From assembly GCA_013041945.1 (NCBI GenBank), contig JABDRC010000290.1:1-18262 (forward strand): a stretch of 18,262 nt of DNA. Direction: 5' to 3'. The DNA comes from Halobacteria archaeon (GTDB lineage Bacteria; Pseudomonadota; Gammaproteobacteria; UBA9214). Positions within the stretch are counted from its first letter, which is position 1; every line of letters begins with the position of its first letter. Made by a program: the position numbers and the translations under genes. Below are positions 6,911 through 13,793 of the stretch, piece by piece. A model generated the notes under the pieces. That model was not told the DNA's origin. It saw only the letters and a list, made by a program, of their open reading frames with translations, and made no database searches.

Positions 6911-8371
6911 CTATGCCAGGCGTTTGCGTTCGTTGGAGGGTGAAATCGAGAGTGACTCCCGGTACTTGGCGATGGTGCGGCGGGCGACCTTGATACCCTG
7001 GTCGGCCAGCACGCTCGCCATCTTGCTGTCACTCAGTGGTTTGGCAGGGTTCTCCGCTGCAACCAGTTTCTTGATGATGGCCCTGATTGCCGTCGCAGAA
7101 CATTCACCGCCGGTTTCCGTGGCGACGTGGCTGGAAAAAAAGAACTTGAACTCGAAGATGCCCCGCGGGGTGTGCATATATTTGCGCGTGGTGACCCGCG
7201 AGACGGTGGACTCGTGCATCTCGATCGCTTCCGCGATGCTGCGCAGGACCATGGGCTTCATGGCCTCTTCGCCATAATCGAAAAAACCCTGCTGGCGCTC
7301 GACGATGGTACTGGCAACCTTGAGCAGTGTCTCGTGACGGCTTTGCAGGCTTTTCAGGAACCAGCGCGCCTCCTGCAGGTTGTCGCGCATGTAGTTGTTG
7401 TCCTTGCTGGTGCTGCCGCGCTTGACCATGTTCGCATACATTGAGTTGATGCGCAGTTTCGGCAGGGAGTCGGTGTTCAGCTCCACTGTCCACTTGCCGT
7501 TCTTCCTGACGACGAAAACATCGGGCACGATGTATTCGGGTTCGGTGGTATTGAACTGTGCGCCGGGCCTCGGGTTGAGGGATTGCACCAGCTCGATGAC
7601 CTGTTGCAGTGACCCGGTATCCAGTTTCATCTTTCGCGTCAGCTGGGTGAAGTCCCGGTTGCTCAGCAGGTTGAAGTAATCGCGAATCAGTGCCCTGGCC
7701 TCATGCAACCAGGGCGTATCGGGATCGTAGTGCTGCAGTTGCAGTTGCAGGCTTTCCTGCAGGCTGCGCGCGCATGCCCCGATCGGGTCGAGTTGCTGGA
7801 TGCGGTGAATGACCGCTTCGATCTCGTCGGGTTCGATGGGCGGTTCGCCGTCGAGCAGATTGTGGAGATCTTCCGCTGTGACCTGCAGGTAGCCATCGTC
7901 GTCGATGGAGTCGATGATGGTGTGGGCGATCAGCCGGTCGGTGGCGGAGAAATTCGTCAGCTCGACCTGCCAGGCAAGGTGTTCGTGCAGCCCCTCTCCG
8001 CTGACGGTAACGGTTTCCATGATATCGCGGGTACCGGACGTGTCCGGCGCACTGTAGCTGGTGGCGCCGGTGTCGAACACATCGTCCCAGTTGCTGTCGA
8101 TCGGCAGGTCGTCCGGAATGTTCTCGTTTTCGCCCTCGGCCTGCACGGCACCGTCCCGGGCTGCCTCGTCGGCTGCCTGGGTGGTCTCTTTCGTTTCAGT
8201 CGCCTCGCTGCCGGTGCCGTCGTCCTGGTCCAGCATGGGGTTGGTGTCCAGGGCCTCCTGTACCTCGCTCTGCAGTTCGAGCGTGGAAAGCTGCAGCAGG
8301 CGGATAGCCTGTTGCAGCTGCGGGGTCATGGTCAGATGCTGACCGAGCTTAAGTTGCAGAGATTGCTTCAT
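6911..8371 (-). CDS. rpoN: RNA polymerase sigma-54 factor
   Basis: The 486-residue protein has the three regions of sigma-54. Region I is Gln/Leu-rich (MKQSLQLKLGQHLTMTPQLQQAIRLL at residues 1-26) and contacts activator ATPases. Region II is an acidic linker (about 50-110). Region III holds the core-binding and DNA-binding parts, with the HTH segment around 365-400 and the invariant RpoN box ARRTIAKYRE at 463-472. It directs transcription from -24/-12 promoters in partnership with AAA+ enhancer-binding proteins. No such activator gene is in the window. The start is canonical for the family, but no Shine-Dalgarno is visible; the leader reads AACTGATCAATTA before ATG. Upstream is a near-consensus sigma-54 promoter (8431-8446), suggesting autoregulation. 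Confidence 0.97.
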   Translation of the reverse strand: MKQSLQLKLGQHLTMTPQLQQAIRLLQLSTLELQSEVQEALDTNPMLDQDDGTGSEATETKETTQAADEAARDGAVQAEGENENIPDDLPIDSNWDDVFDTGATSYSAPDTSGTRDIMETVTVSGEGLHEHLAWQVELTNFSATDRLIAHTIIDSIDDDGYLQVTAEDLHNLLDGEPPIEPDEIEAVIHRIQQLDPIGACARSLQESLQLQLQHYDPDTPWLHEARALIRDYFNLLSNRDFTQLTRKMKLDTGSLQQVIELVQSLNPRPGAQFNTTEPEYIVPDVFVVRKNGKWTVELNTDSLPKLRINSMYANMVKRGSTSKDNNYMRDNLQEARWFLKSLQSRHETLLKVASTIVERQQGFFDYGEEAMKPMVLRSIAEAIEMHESTVSRVTTRKYMHTPRGIFEFKFFFSSHVATETGGECSATAIRAIIKKLVAAENPAKPLSDSKMASVLADQGIKVARRTIAKYRESLSISPSNERKRLA

Positions 8372-8386
8372 TAATTGATCAGTTAA
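8371..8386. promoter_or_regulatory. near-perfect 16-base dyad at the rpoN start codon
   Basis: The plus strand reads TTAATTGATCAGTTAA, symmetric except for one pair. It touches the first base of the rpoN ATG, so a protein or RNA structure here could affect rpoN translation or late promoter clearance. No known operator was matched. Chance is possible in this AT-rich leader. Confidence 0.3.
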
Positions 8387-8397
8387 CGGTGCACGAA

Positions 8398-8443
8398 ATG
8401 ATCCGTGTCTTAACTATCTAAAGACCATAATGCATGATCCGTG
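8398..8443. repeat. two direct copies of ATGATCCGTG in the rpoN leader
   Basis: The identical 10-mer ATGATCCGTG occurs at 8398-8407 and 8434-8443, 36 bases apart on the plus strand. The second copy overlaps the sigma-54 element. A related ATGATCGT lies at 8465-8472. The 104-base rpoN-lptB gap holds four GATC sites (8377, 8400, 8436, 8467), more than expected by chance. They could be repeated protein-binding sites or adenine methylation sites. Confidence 0.4.
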
Positions 8444-8446
8444 CCA
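8431..8446 (-). promoter_or_regulatory. sigma-54 (-24/-12) promoter of rpoN
   Basis: The minus strand reads TGGCACGGATCATGCA. Compared with TGGCACGNNNNTTGCW, only one fixed position differs (A for T), and the essential GG and GC are at the correct 10-base spacing. Transcription would begin near 8420, leaving a leader of about 50 bases before the rpoN ATG at 8371. The element lies in the lptB-rpoN gap and reads toward rpoN, so the rpoN-hpf-ptsN-PTS genes could be transcribed apart from the LPS genes. An enhancer site for the required activator would fall inside lptB or further upstream and was not identified. Confidence 0.72.
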
Positions 8447-8475
8447 TCCAGGCAATATTCGTAAATGATCGTCCA

Positions 8476-9201
8476 TTAAAGTCTGAATTCGCTGCCCAGG
8501 TAAACGTCGCGCACCTGCTGGTCGGCGAGGATGCTTTCCGGCTGGCCGGCAGCGATGATGCGCCCCTCGCTCAGGATATAGGCATGGTGGCAGATGCCGA
8601 GCGTTTCACGGACATTATGGTCGGTGATCAGCACGCCGATCCCGCGTTCGCTCAGATGTTCGATAATATGCTGTATGTCGACCACCGAAATAGGATCGAC
8701 GCCGGCAAACGGTTCATCGAGCAGGATGAAACGCGGATCAGCTGCCAGGGCGCGTGCAATTTCCACCCGCCTGCGTTCACCCCCCGACAGGCTGATACCC
8801 GGCTGATCGGCGAGGTGGCCGATATGCAGTTCATGCAGCAGCGAGTCCAGTGTTTCCCTGCGCTTGTCGTGTCCGAGATCGGCGCGGATCTCGAGTACGG
8901 CCTGGATGTTTTCCGCCACTGTCAGTTTTCTGAATATCGAGGCGTCCTGCGGCAAATAGCCGACGCCATGGCGTGCGCGGACGTGCATCGGCTGTCGGGT
9001 CAGGTCAACGCCGTCGATTTCTATGCTGCCGGTGCCGCAGGGTATGATGCCGACGATCATGTAGAAACACGTGGTCTTGCCGGCACCGTTCGGACCCAGC
9101 AGGCCGACCACCTGTCCGCTGTTGATCGACAGCGACACGTCATCGACGACGCGGCGCGACTGGTACTGCTTGCCGAGGCTGAACGTCTGCAGGCAGCTCA
9201 T
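8476..9201 (-). CDS. lptB: LPS export ABC transporter ATP-binding protein LptB
   Basis: LptB is the cytoplasmic ATPase of the LptB2FGC complex, which extracts LPS from the inner membrane and pushes it along the LptA bridge. The 241-residue protein has Walker A GPNGAGKTT (36-44), the signature LSGGERRR (138-145), Walker B FILLDEP (158-164) with the family's FAGVDPISV, and the switch His in LITDHNVRE. The ATG overlaps the lptA stop by 4 bases. It is separated from rpoN by 104 bases, which carry the sigma-54 element. The partner membrane proteins LptF and LptG are not in this window; they are usually encoded elsewhere. Length and motifs are typical. Confidence 0.97.
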   Translation of the reverse strand: MSCLQTFSLGKQYQSRRVVDDVSLSINSGQVVGLLGPNGAGKTTCFYMIVGIIPCGTGSIEIDGVDLTRQPMHVRARHGVGYLPQDASIFRKLTVAENIQAVLEIRADLGHDKRRETLDSLLHELHIGHLADQPGISLSGGERRRVEIARALAADPRFILLDEPFAGVDPISVVDIQHIIEHLSERGIGVLITDHNVRETLGICHHAYILSEGRIIAAGQPESILADQQVRDVYLGSEFRL

Positions 9202-9743
9202 GGCCCGGGCGCCGGCTCGTCGGGTTGCCAGGTCCGCGGCTGCAGAATAATACGCACCCGGCTGTCCGGACCGTCACCGCCGGCATTCAGGGTGTTGTCC
9301 CTGAGGTTGATGATGATGCGGTCGCTGCTGAATTCCTCGGTCTCTTCCTGCCAGATACGGGCGTCCTGCTGCAGGATCATGCGCTGCGCACCGGCCTGGT
9401 ACTCGATTCTGCCGGCCTCGGCCTGCTGTTCAACGGTCTCGCCTTCAAGGCGCTGTGCATAACTGGCCGGTCTTCCCTCGAGTATCACCCTGTCGACCTG
9501 GTTATCCGTGATATGGACTGTCATCCGGTTGCCCCTGAGTGTCAGCGTTCCCTGCTGGAGCAGTACGTTGCCTTCGTAGATACTGATACCTTCGTCTTCA
9601 TCCAGGGCTGCCTTGTCTGCTTCAATCTGTATCGGCTGGTTGCGGTCGCTCGATAACCCCCAGGCCAGTGCGGGCAGCAGTGCCAGCAGCAGGGCGGCCA
9701 GCAGGCGCACCGGACCACGCTGCATCGCGTTAGCCTGCGCCAT
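9198..9743 (-). CDS. lptA: LPS transport periplasmic protein LptA
   Basis: LptA forms the periplasmic bridge that carries LPS from LptC to LptD. A signal peptide is clear: a basic start (MQRGPVR), the hydrophobic LLAALLLALLPAL, and a likely cut after AWG. The mature part begins SSDRNQPIQIEADKAALDEDEG, the hallmark of the OstA/LptA beta-jellyroll (compare E. coli DxxQPIxIxSDxxxLD). The start is uncertain. ATG at 9743 (chosen) overlaps the end of lptC; ATG at 9725 would begin just after the lptC stop and give the shortest signal peptide with a weak GCAGG upstream; GTG at 9761 is also in frame. The stop overlaps the lptB start by 4 bases. Confidence 0.9.
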   Translation of the reverse strand: MAQANAMQRGPVRLLAALLLALLPALAWGLSSDRNQPIQIEADKAALDEDEGISIYEGNVLLQQGTLTLRGNRMTVHITDNQVDRVILEGRPASYAQRLEGETVEQQAEAGRIEYQAGAQRMILQQDARIWQEETEEFSSDRIIINLRDNTLNAGGDGPDSRVRIILQPRTWQPDEPAPGP

Positions 9744-10290
9744 TGATACGGCCGCGGACACGGGACCGGAGCTCCAGCCGGTTATTGAGGAAATCAGCTT
9801 TTAAACCAACAGCTTCAACGCGAAAGCTGTCAGTGATTATCACCGCCTTGCGCGTGGTTTCGGCTACTTTTTCACCCGGCCAGACGACCACATCGCTGGC
9901 CGAAATATGCATCGCGCCGTGCCGGTTGTCGGCCATGCGTCGCAGGTCCACCGCACCCGGCAGCCAGACACGCTCGCCACTGGTGGCGGCTTCGCCGCGG
10001 GCTGCCGTAATCAGCCATCGACTGCCATCGGGGCGGGTGATGTTCACCAGCGGGTCGTGGAGTTCGAGCAGGTCGGTGCCGGCATGGTGGGACATGCTGC
10101 CGGCTGTCAGCCGGTAGACCGCGCGTCCGTCTTCGTTCATGACCGACAGCGTCATGTCTTCAGCAAACGCATCGGGTCCGTCACTGTCAGCGGAGGTATC
10201 ACCGGGGACATATTCCTGCTGGTTGACGACTGCCACGACGCCGGCAAACAGGCACAGGACCAGGGCGGTGACAGCCAGGCGCATGTTCAC
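9730..10290 (-). CDS. lptC: LPS export system protein LptC
   Basis: The 186-residue protein has one N-terminal membrane anchor (about residues 3-22, RLAVTALVLCLFAGVVAVV). A periplasmic LptC/YrbK beta-jellyroll domain follows, with the typical segment LHDPLVNITRPDGSRWLITA and the close TDSFRVEAVGLKADFLNNRLEL. It docks to LptB2FG and passes LPS to LptA. Identification rests on the fold-type motifs and on position between kdsC and lptA, the invariant order in this group. The start is GTG at 10290, overlapping the kdsC stop by 4 bases; ATG at 10284 is a close alternative. The 3' end overlaps lptA whichever upstream lptA start is used. Confidence 0.93.
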   Translation of the reverse strand: MNMRLAVTALVLCLFAGVVAVVNQQEYVPGDTSADSDGPDAFAEDMTLSVMNEDGRAVYRLTAGSMSHHAGTDLLELHDPLVNITRPDGSRWLITAARGEAATSGERVWLPGAVDLRRMADNRHGAMHISASDVVVWPGEKVAETTRKAVIITDSFRVEAVGLKADFLNNRLELRSRVRGRINGAG

Positions 10291-10808
10291 AGGTAGCTGT
10301 CCATTTCCTGCGCCAGTACACCCCTGGCCTCCATCAGCATTTCGCAGACATCGCGCGCCGCCCCGCGGCCGCCGGAACTCGGTGTCTGCCAGTGGCTGTG
10401 CTTGAGAACGAGCGGATGGGCATCCTGCACGGCGATGGCCAGTCCCACCCGCCGCATGACCGGCAGGTCGACCACATCATCACCCACGTAGGCGACTTCT
10501 TCGGGTGTGACGCCGACCTCGGCGATGATTTCCTCGAATGCCGGCAGCTTTTGCAGCTTGCCCTGGTAGACGTGGGTGACGCCGAGGTTCTCCATGCGGT
10601 ATTCGACGACCCTGGAGGTGCGGCCGGTGATGATACCGACGATCACACCGTGTTTCTGCAGCATCTTGATGCCGTGACCGTCACGCGAATTGAATGCCTT
10701 GTATTCCTGTCCGTCATCGCCCAGGAACAGGCTGCCGTCGGTCAGGACGCCGTCCACATCAAAGATCAGCAGGCGGATGCGGGAGGCCTTGTCGAGGATA
10801 TCTTTCAT
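10287..10808 (-). CDS. kdsC: 3-deoxy-D-manno-octulosonate 8-phosphate phosphatase KdsC
   Basis: KdsC removes phosphate from Kdo-8-phosphate to give Kdo, the sugar linking lipid A to the LPS core. The 173-residue protein is a small HAD phosphatase with nucleophile motif DVDGVLTDG (Asp17 and Asp19), motif II Thr in GIITGRTS, the Lys in YQGKLQK and the acidic motif VAYVGDDVVDLPVM. It lacks a cap domain, as expected of the tetrameric KdsC family. It lies between kdsD (17 bases upstream) and lptC (4-base overlap). The length matches the family. Confidence 0.96.
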   Translation of the reverse strand: MKDILDKASRIRLLIFDVDGVLTDGSLFLGDDGQEYKAFNSRDGHGIKMLQKHGVIVGIITGRTSRVVEYRMENLGVTHVYQGKLQKLPAFEEIIAEVGVTPEEVAYVGDDVVDLPVMRRVGLAIAVQDAHPLVLKHSHWQTPSSGGRGAARDVCEMLMEARGVLAQEMDSYL

Positions 10809-10825
10809 GGAATTACCGTTGATTG

Positions 10826-11800
10826 TTATACCACGCCTGCGCGCAGCAGGTCGTGCATATTGAGTGCGCCAACCAGTTCCTGCCGGTCATTGATGACGGG
10901 CAGGGCGTTTATTTTCATGTCGTCCATAATCTGCAATGCCTCGGCGGCGAGCATGCCGGGCCGGACAGTCTTGCAATCGGCGGTCATGACATCGCGGACG
11001 ATGGCGGTGTGGACATCCAGGCGCCGGTCGATCGCGCGGCGCAGGTCGCCGTCTGTGAAGATGCCGAGCAGCCGGTTGTCTGCATCGACCACGGCAGTCA
11101 TGCCGAGCCCCTTGCGCGTCATCTCGACCAGCGCATCGCTGAGCAGGGTATCGGCGCCGACACGCGGTGCGCGGTCACCGGTATGCACCAGATCGTCAAT
11201 CAGCAACAGCAGCCGTCGTCCGAGTGCGCCGCCCGGATGGGAGCGCGCGAAGTCCTCTTCCGTAAACCCGCGCGTCTCGAGCAGCGCCACGGCCAGTGCA
11301 TCGCCCATGGCCAGTGCCGCGGTAGTGCTCGCGGTCGGTGCCAGACCCAGCGGGCACGCCTCTTTTTCGACGCCGACGTTGAGATTGGCCGCTGCCGCCT
11401 GCGACAGTGTGGAGGCGGGGTTGCCGGTCATCGCGATCAGCGGTACGTTCAGACGCTTGATGATCGGCAGGATGGTGATGATCTCGCCGGTCTCGCCGGA
11501 ATTCGACAGTGCCAGCACCACGTCCGCCGGGGTAATCATGCCCAGGTCGCCGTGACTGGCCTCGCCGGGGTGGACGAAAAACGCCGGTGTGCCGGTGCTC
11601 GCAAGTGTGGCCGCGATCTTGCCGGCGATATGACCGGATTTGCCCATGCCGGTCACCACGACACGGCCGGTGCAGTCCAGCATCAGGTGGCAGGCCTGGG
11701 TGAAGGCGGGCTTGTTGATCTCCGCTTTCAGTCCGCGAATCGCATCCGCCTCGGTCTCGATGACCGCCAGGGCAAGTTCCTGCAGATTGTTGTCATTCAT
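10826..11800 (-). CDS. kdsD: arabinose-5-phosphate isomerase KdsD
   Basis: KdsD turns ribulose-5-phosphate into arabinose-5-phosphate, the first step of Kdo synthesis. The 324-residue protein has a SIS sugar-isomerase domain (about 30-175) with VVVTGMGKSGHIAGKIAATL and FFVHPGEASHGDLG. The conserved RSHPGGALGRRLL segment follows, and then two CBS domains (about 205-320). This three-part layout and length match KdsD/KpsF rather than shorter SIS proteins. It follows yrbG by 22 bases and precedes kdsC, so the two Kdo enzymes are co-transcribed. No clear ribosome site is visible before the ATG. Confidence 0.96.
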   Translation of the reverse strand: MNDNNLQELALAVIETEADAIRGLKAEINKPAFTQACHLMLDCTGRVVVTGMGKSGHIAGKIAATLASTGTPAFFVHPGEASHGDLGMITPADVVLALSNSGETGEIITILPIIKRLNVPLIAMTGNPASTLSQAAAANLNVGVEKEACPLGLAPTASTTAALAMGDALAVALLETRGFTEEDFARSHPGGALGRRLLLLIDDLVHTGDRAPRVGADTLLSDALVEMTRKGLGMTAVVDADNRLLGIFTDGDLRRAIDRRLDVHTAIVRDVMTADCKTVRPGMLAAEALQIMDDMKINALPVINDRQELVGALNMHDLLRAGVV

Positions 11801-11822
11801 GAGGGATTGTTCGTCAAGCTTG

Positions 11823-12800
11823 CTAATGCCGCATTGTTACGCTGAAGTATAACAGGGTCTGGTAGGCGACAAACGCCAGCACCAGCAGGCCACCCTCGAT
11901 ACGGTTGATGCGCCCCGGTCCGCGCAGGCCGTAGGCCATCAGAAACAGCGCGACCGTGATGCCGATCAGCACCGGGAAGTCGCGCACCAGCACCATTTTG
12001 TCAAACGGCCCGGGATCCAGCAGGCCGGGCAGGCAAAGTACGGCAAGCAGGTTGTACAGGTTGGAGCCGATGATGTTGCCGATCGCGATATCATGCAGCT
12101 GCCTGAGTGCGCACATAACGGTTGCCGCCAGTTCCGGCAGGCTGGTGCCCAGTGCGACGATCGTAAGACCAATCACCAGGTCGCTGACTCCCAGCGCCTC
12201 TGCCACCGAGACCGCTCCCCAGACCAGCAGGCGGGAACTCAGCAGCAGCAGGATGCTGCCGAGCAGCAACAGCATGAGCGCCCTGCCCATGGGCAGGTGG
12301 GTGGGGACTTCCCCCGCGAACTCCTCGCTGATGGGATCCGGCGTCGCACGCGTCTGCATGCCCAGCCAGGTGATCCAGCTGACCACAGCGCCCATACCGG
12401 CAAGCAGCAGCATACCGTCCTTGCGGTCCAGGCTGCCGTCGAACAGCAGCAGCAGGACAAACCCCATGACCAGCAGGAGTATCGGCAACTCGTGGCGGAC
12501 GATGCTCGAATGCACGTTCAGTGGCATAATCACCGCCGCCATGCCCACGATCAGGGACGTGTTGATAATGTTCGAACCGAGGGTGTTGCCGATGGACAGG
12601 CCGGCATTGCCCTGCCACGCAGCCATGCCGGAGACGAAGATCTCGGGTGCGGAGGTGCCCAGGCTGACGATGGTCAGGCCGATAATCAGCGGGGACATGT
12701 TCAGGTTCCAGGCCAGCGCGCTGGCGCCCTGCACGAAGCGGTCGGCGCTCCATGCCAGCAGTACGAACCCGCCGGCGATGGCAAGAAACTGGGCTATCAT
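11823..12800 (-). CDS. yrbG: calcium/sodium antiporter (CaCA family, YrbG-like)
   Basis: The 325-residue, very hydrophobic protein has two homologous halves, each with the CaCA alpha repeat: GLTIVSLGTSAPEIFVS near residue 41 and GLTIVALGTSLPELAAT near residue 208. Each is followed by its partner stretch (GNTLGSNIINTSLI and GNIIGSNLYNLLAVL). These Glu and Asn/Ser residues line the cation sites in the family. About ten membrane segments are visible, with a polar cytoplasmic linker (about 150-170, TRATPDPISEEFAGEV). It should exchange Ca2+ for Na+ across the inner membrane. It is the first gene of the minus-strand unit, as in E. coli where yrbG also precedes kdsD and faces the mla operon. Confidence 0.94.
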   Translation of the reverse strand: MIAQFLAIAGGFVLLAWSADRFVQGASALAWNLNMSPLIIGLTIVSLGTSAPEIFVSGMAAWQGNAGLSIGNTLGSNIINTSLIVGMAAVIMPLNVHSSIVRHELPILLLVMGFVLLLLFDGSLDRKDGMLLLAGMGAVVSWITWLGMQTRATPDPISEEFAGEVPTHLPMGRALMLLLLGSILLLLSSRLLVWGAVSVAEALGVSDLVIGLTIVALGTSLPELAATVMCALRQLHDIAIGNIIGSNLYNLLAVLCLPGLLDPGPFDKMVLVRDFPVLIGITVALFLMAYGLRGPGRINRIEGGLLVLAFVAYQTLLYFSVTMRH

Positions 12801-12884
12801 GCAGGTCGAATGCCGCCGCGCGCGCGGCCGGGCAGACGTGAAATGTTGTTGTGCGGTTGAAATAAATAGAAATTTTCCATGAGT

Positions 12885-12898
12885 GTGTAATCATACAC
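12885..12898. promoter_or_regulatory. inverted repeat GTGTA-N4-TACAC between yrbG and mlaF
   Basis: The sequence GTGTAATCATACAC is a perfect 5-base dyad around ATCA, placed near the middle of the 186-base divergent gap (12801-12986). A TGTAAT hexamer on the plus strand and a TATGAT hexamer on the minus strand, each one base from the -10 consensus, overlap it. No good -35 partner was found for either. A shared operator or overlapping divergent promoters is an inference; no known regulator motif was matched. Confidence 0.35.
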
Positions 12899-12906
12899 GC
12901 CGGTTT

Positions 12907-12952
12907 GTCCTGACCATATGCCCGGGCCGCGTGAACCCGGCGGGATCAGGAC
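12907..12952 (+). promoter_or_regulatory. hairpin in the presumed mlaF leader
   Basis: A 7-base outer stem (GTCCTGA at 12907-12913 with TCAGGAC at 12946-12952) encloses a 5-base GC inner stem (12922-12926 with 12936-12940) and a 9-base loop. It lies 34 bases before the mlaF ATG. There is no T-run, so it is not a terminator. It could be a leader structure or a binding site, or simply chance. Confidence 0.35.
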
Positions 12953-12986
12953 GGTCTTACATCGCCATTGATTGCAGGAACAGACA

Positions 12987-13793
12987 ATGCCCGAGCCCGT
13001 CGTCAAGATCCGTGACCTGCGTTTTGCGCGCGGCAATCGATTGATATTTGACGGTGTCAATCTCGATATTTACGCGGACTGCGTTACTGCAATCATGGGT
13101 CCGAGCGGCACCGGCAAGACGACGCTGCTGAAACTCATCGGCGGGCAGCTGCGCCCGCTGTCCGGATCGATCCGCGTGTATGGTGAGGAGGTGCCGCACC
13201 TCGGTCGCCAGGCGTTGTATCGCCTGCGCAGGCGGATCGGCATGCTGTTCCAGACCGGGGCGCTGCTCACCGACATCGACGTATTCGAAAACGTGGCCTA
13301 CCCGATCCGTGAACATACACGCCTGCCGGAAGCGCTGGTGCGGGACCTGGTATTGATGAAACTCGAGGCGGTCGGGCTGCGCGGTGCGGCGCAGCTGATG
13401 CCGGGTCAGTTGTCCGGCGGCATGGCGCGGCGGGTTGCCCTGGCGCGTGCCATCGCGCTGGATCCGATGATGGTGCTGTACGACGAACCGTTTACCGGTC
13501 AGGACCCCATCTCCATGGGGGTGCTGGTCAAACTGATTCGCGAACTGAATGATGCGCTGGATCTGACCAGTGTCGTGGTTTCGCACGATGTTGCGGAGAC
13601 CTGTGCGATTGCCGATTACGCCTATCTCCTGTCGGACGGCAAGGTTGTCGAGCACGGCGAGCCGGACGCATTGCGCGAGTCGTCTTCGGACTGGTCGCAA
13701 CAGTTCCTCAAGGCCCTGCCAGACGGCCCGGTTGCCTTCCATTACCCGGCAGTGTCGTTCAGGGACGACCTCCTGCAGGGCGGGCAGCGCTGA
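12987..13793 (+). CDS. mlaF: Mla phospholipid transport ATPase MlaF
   Basis: MlaF powers the MlaFEDB complex, which moves phospholipids between the inner membrane and periplasmic MlaC to keep the outer membrane asymmetric. The 268-residue ABC ATPase has Walker A GPSGTGKTT (38-46), Q-loop FQTGALLTDI, the signature LSGGMARRVALARA (from 142) and Walker B MMVLYDEPFTGQDP (from 161). LSGGMxRR and FTGQDP are typical of the MlaF/Ttg2A group. ATG at 12987 is chosen over in-frame TTG at 12972 because AGGA lies 8 bases upstream and the family starts here. It opens the plus-strand unit, divergent from yrbG, and overlaps mlaE by one base (TGATG). Confidence 0.96.
   Translation: MPEPVVKIRDLRFARGNRLIFDGVNLDIYADCVTAIMGPSGTGKTTLLKLIGGQLRPLSGSIRVYGEEVPHLGRQALYRLRRRIGMLFQTGALLTDIDVFENVAYPIREHTRLPEALVRDLVLMKLEAVGLRGAAQLMPGQLSGGMARRVALARAIALDPMMVLYDEPFTGQDPISMGVLVKLIRELNDALDLTSVVVSHDVAETCAIADYAYLLSDGKVVEHGEPDALRESSSDWSQQFLKALPDGPVAFHYPAVSFRDDLLQGGQR

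Noticed and set aside
6889..7032. N-terminal extension of hpf by 48 codons
   Set aside because: The extension would overlap rpoN coding sequence, is Arg/Pro/Ser-rich and unlike any HPF. AGGAG 7 bases before ATG at 6888 supports the short form.
10392..11845. Two long plus-strand open frames opposite kdsC/kdsD
   Set aside because: kdsC and kdsD on the minus strand are unmistakable. The opposite frames have no recognisable motif and skewed composition.
12957..13742. 261-codon minus-strand frame opposite mlaF
   Set aside because: MlaF has intact Walker A, signature and Walker B motifs on the plus strand; the antisense frame is Arg/Gln/His-rich without a domain.
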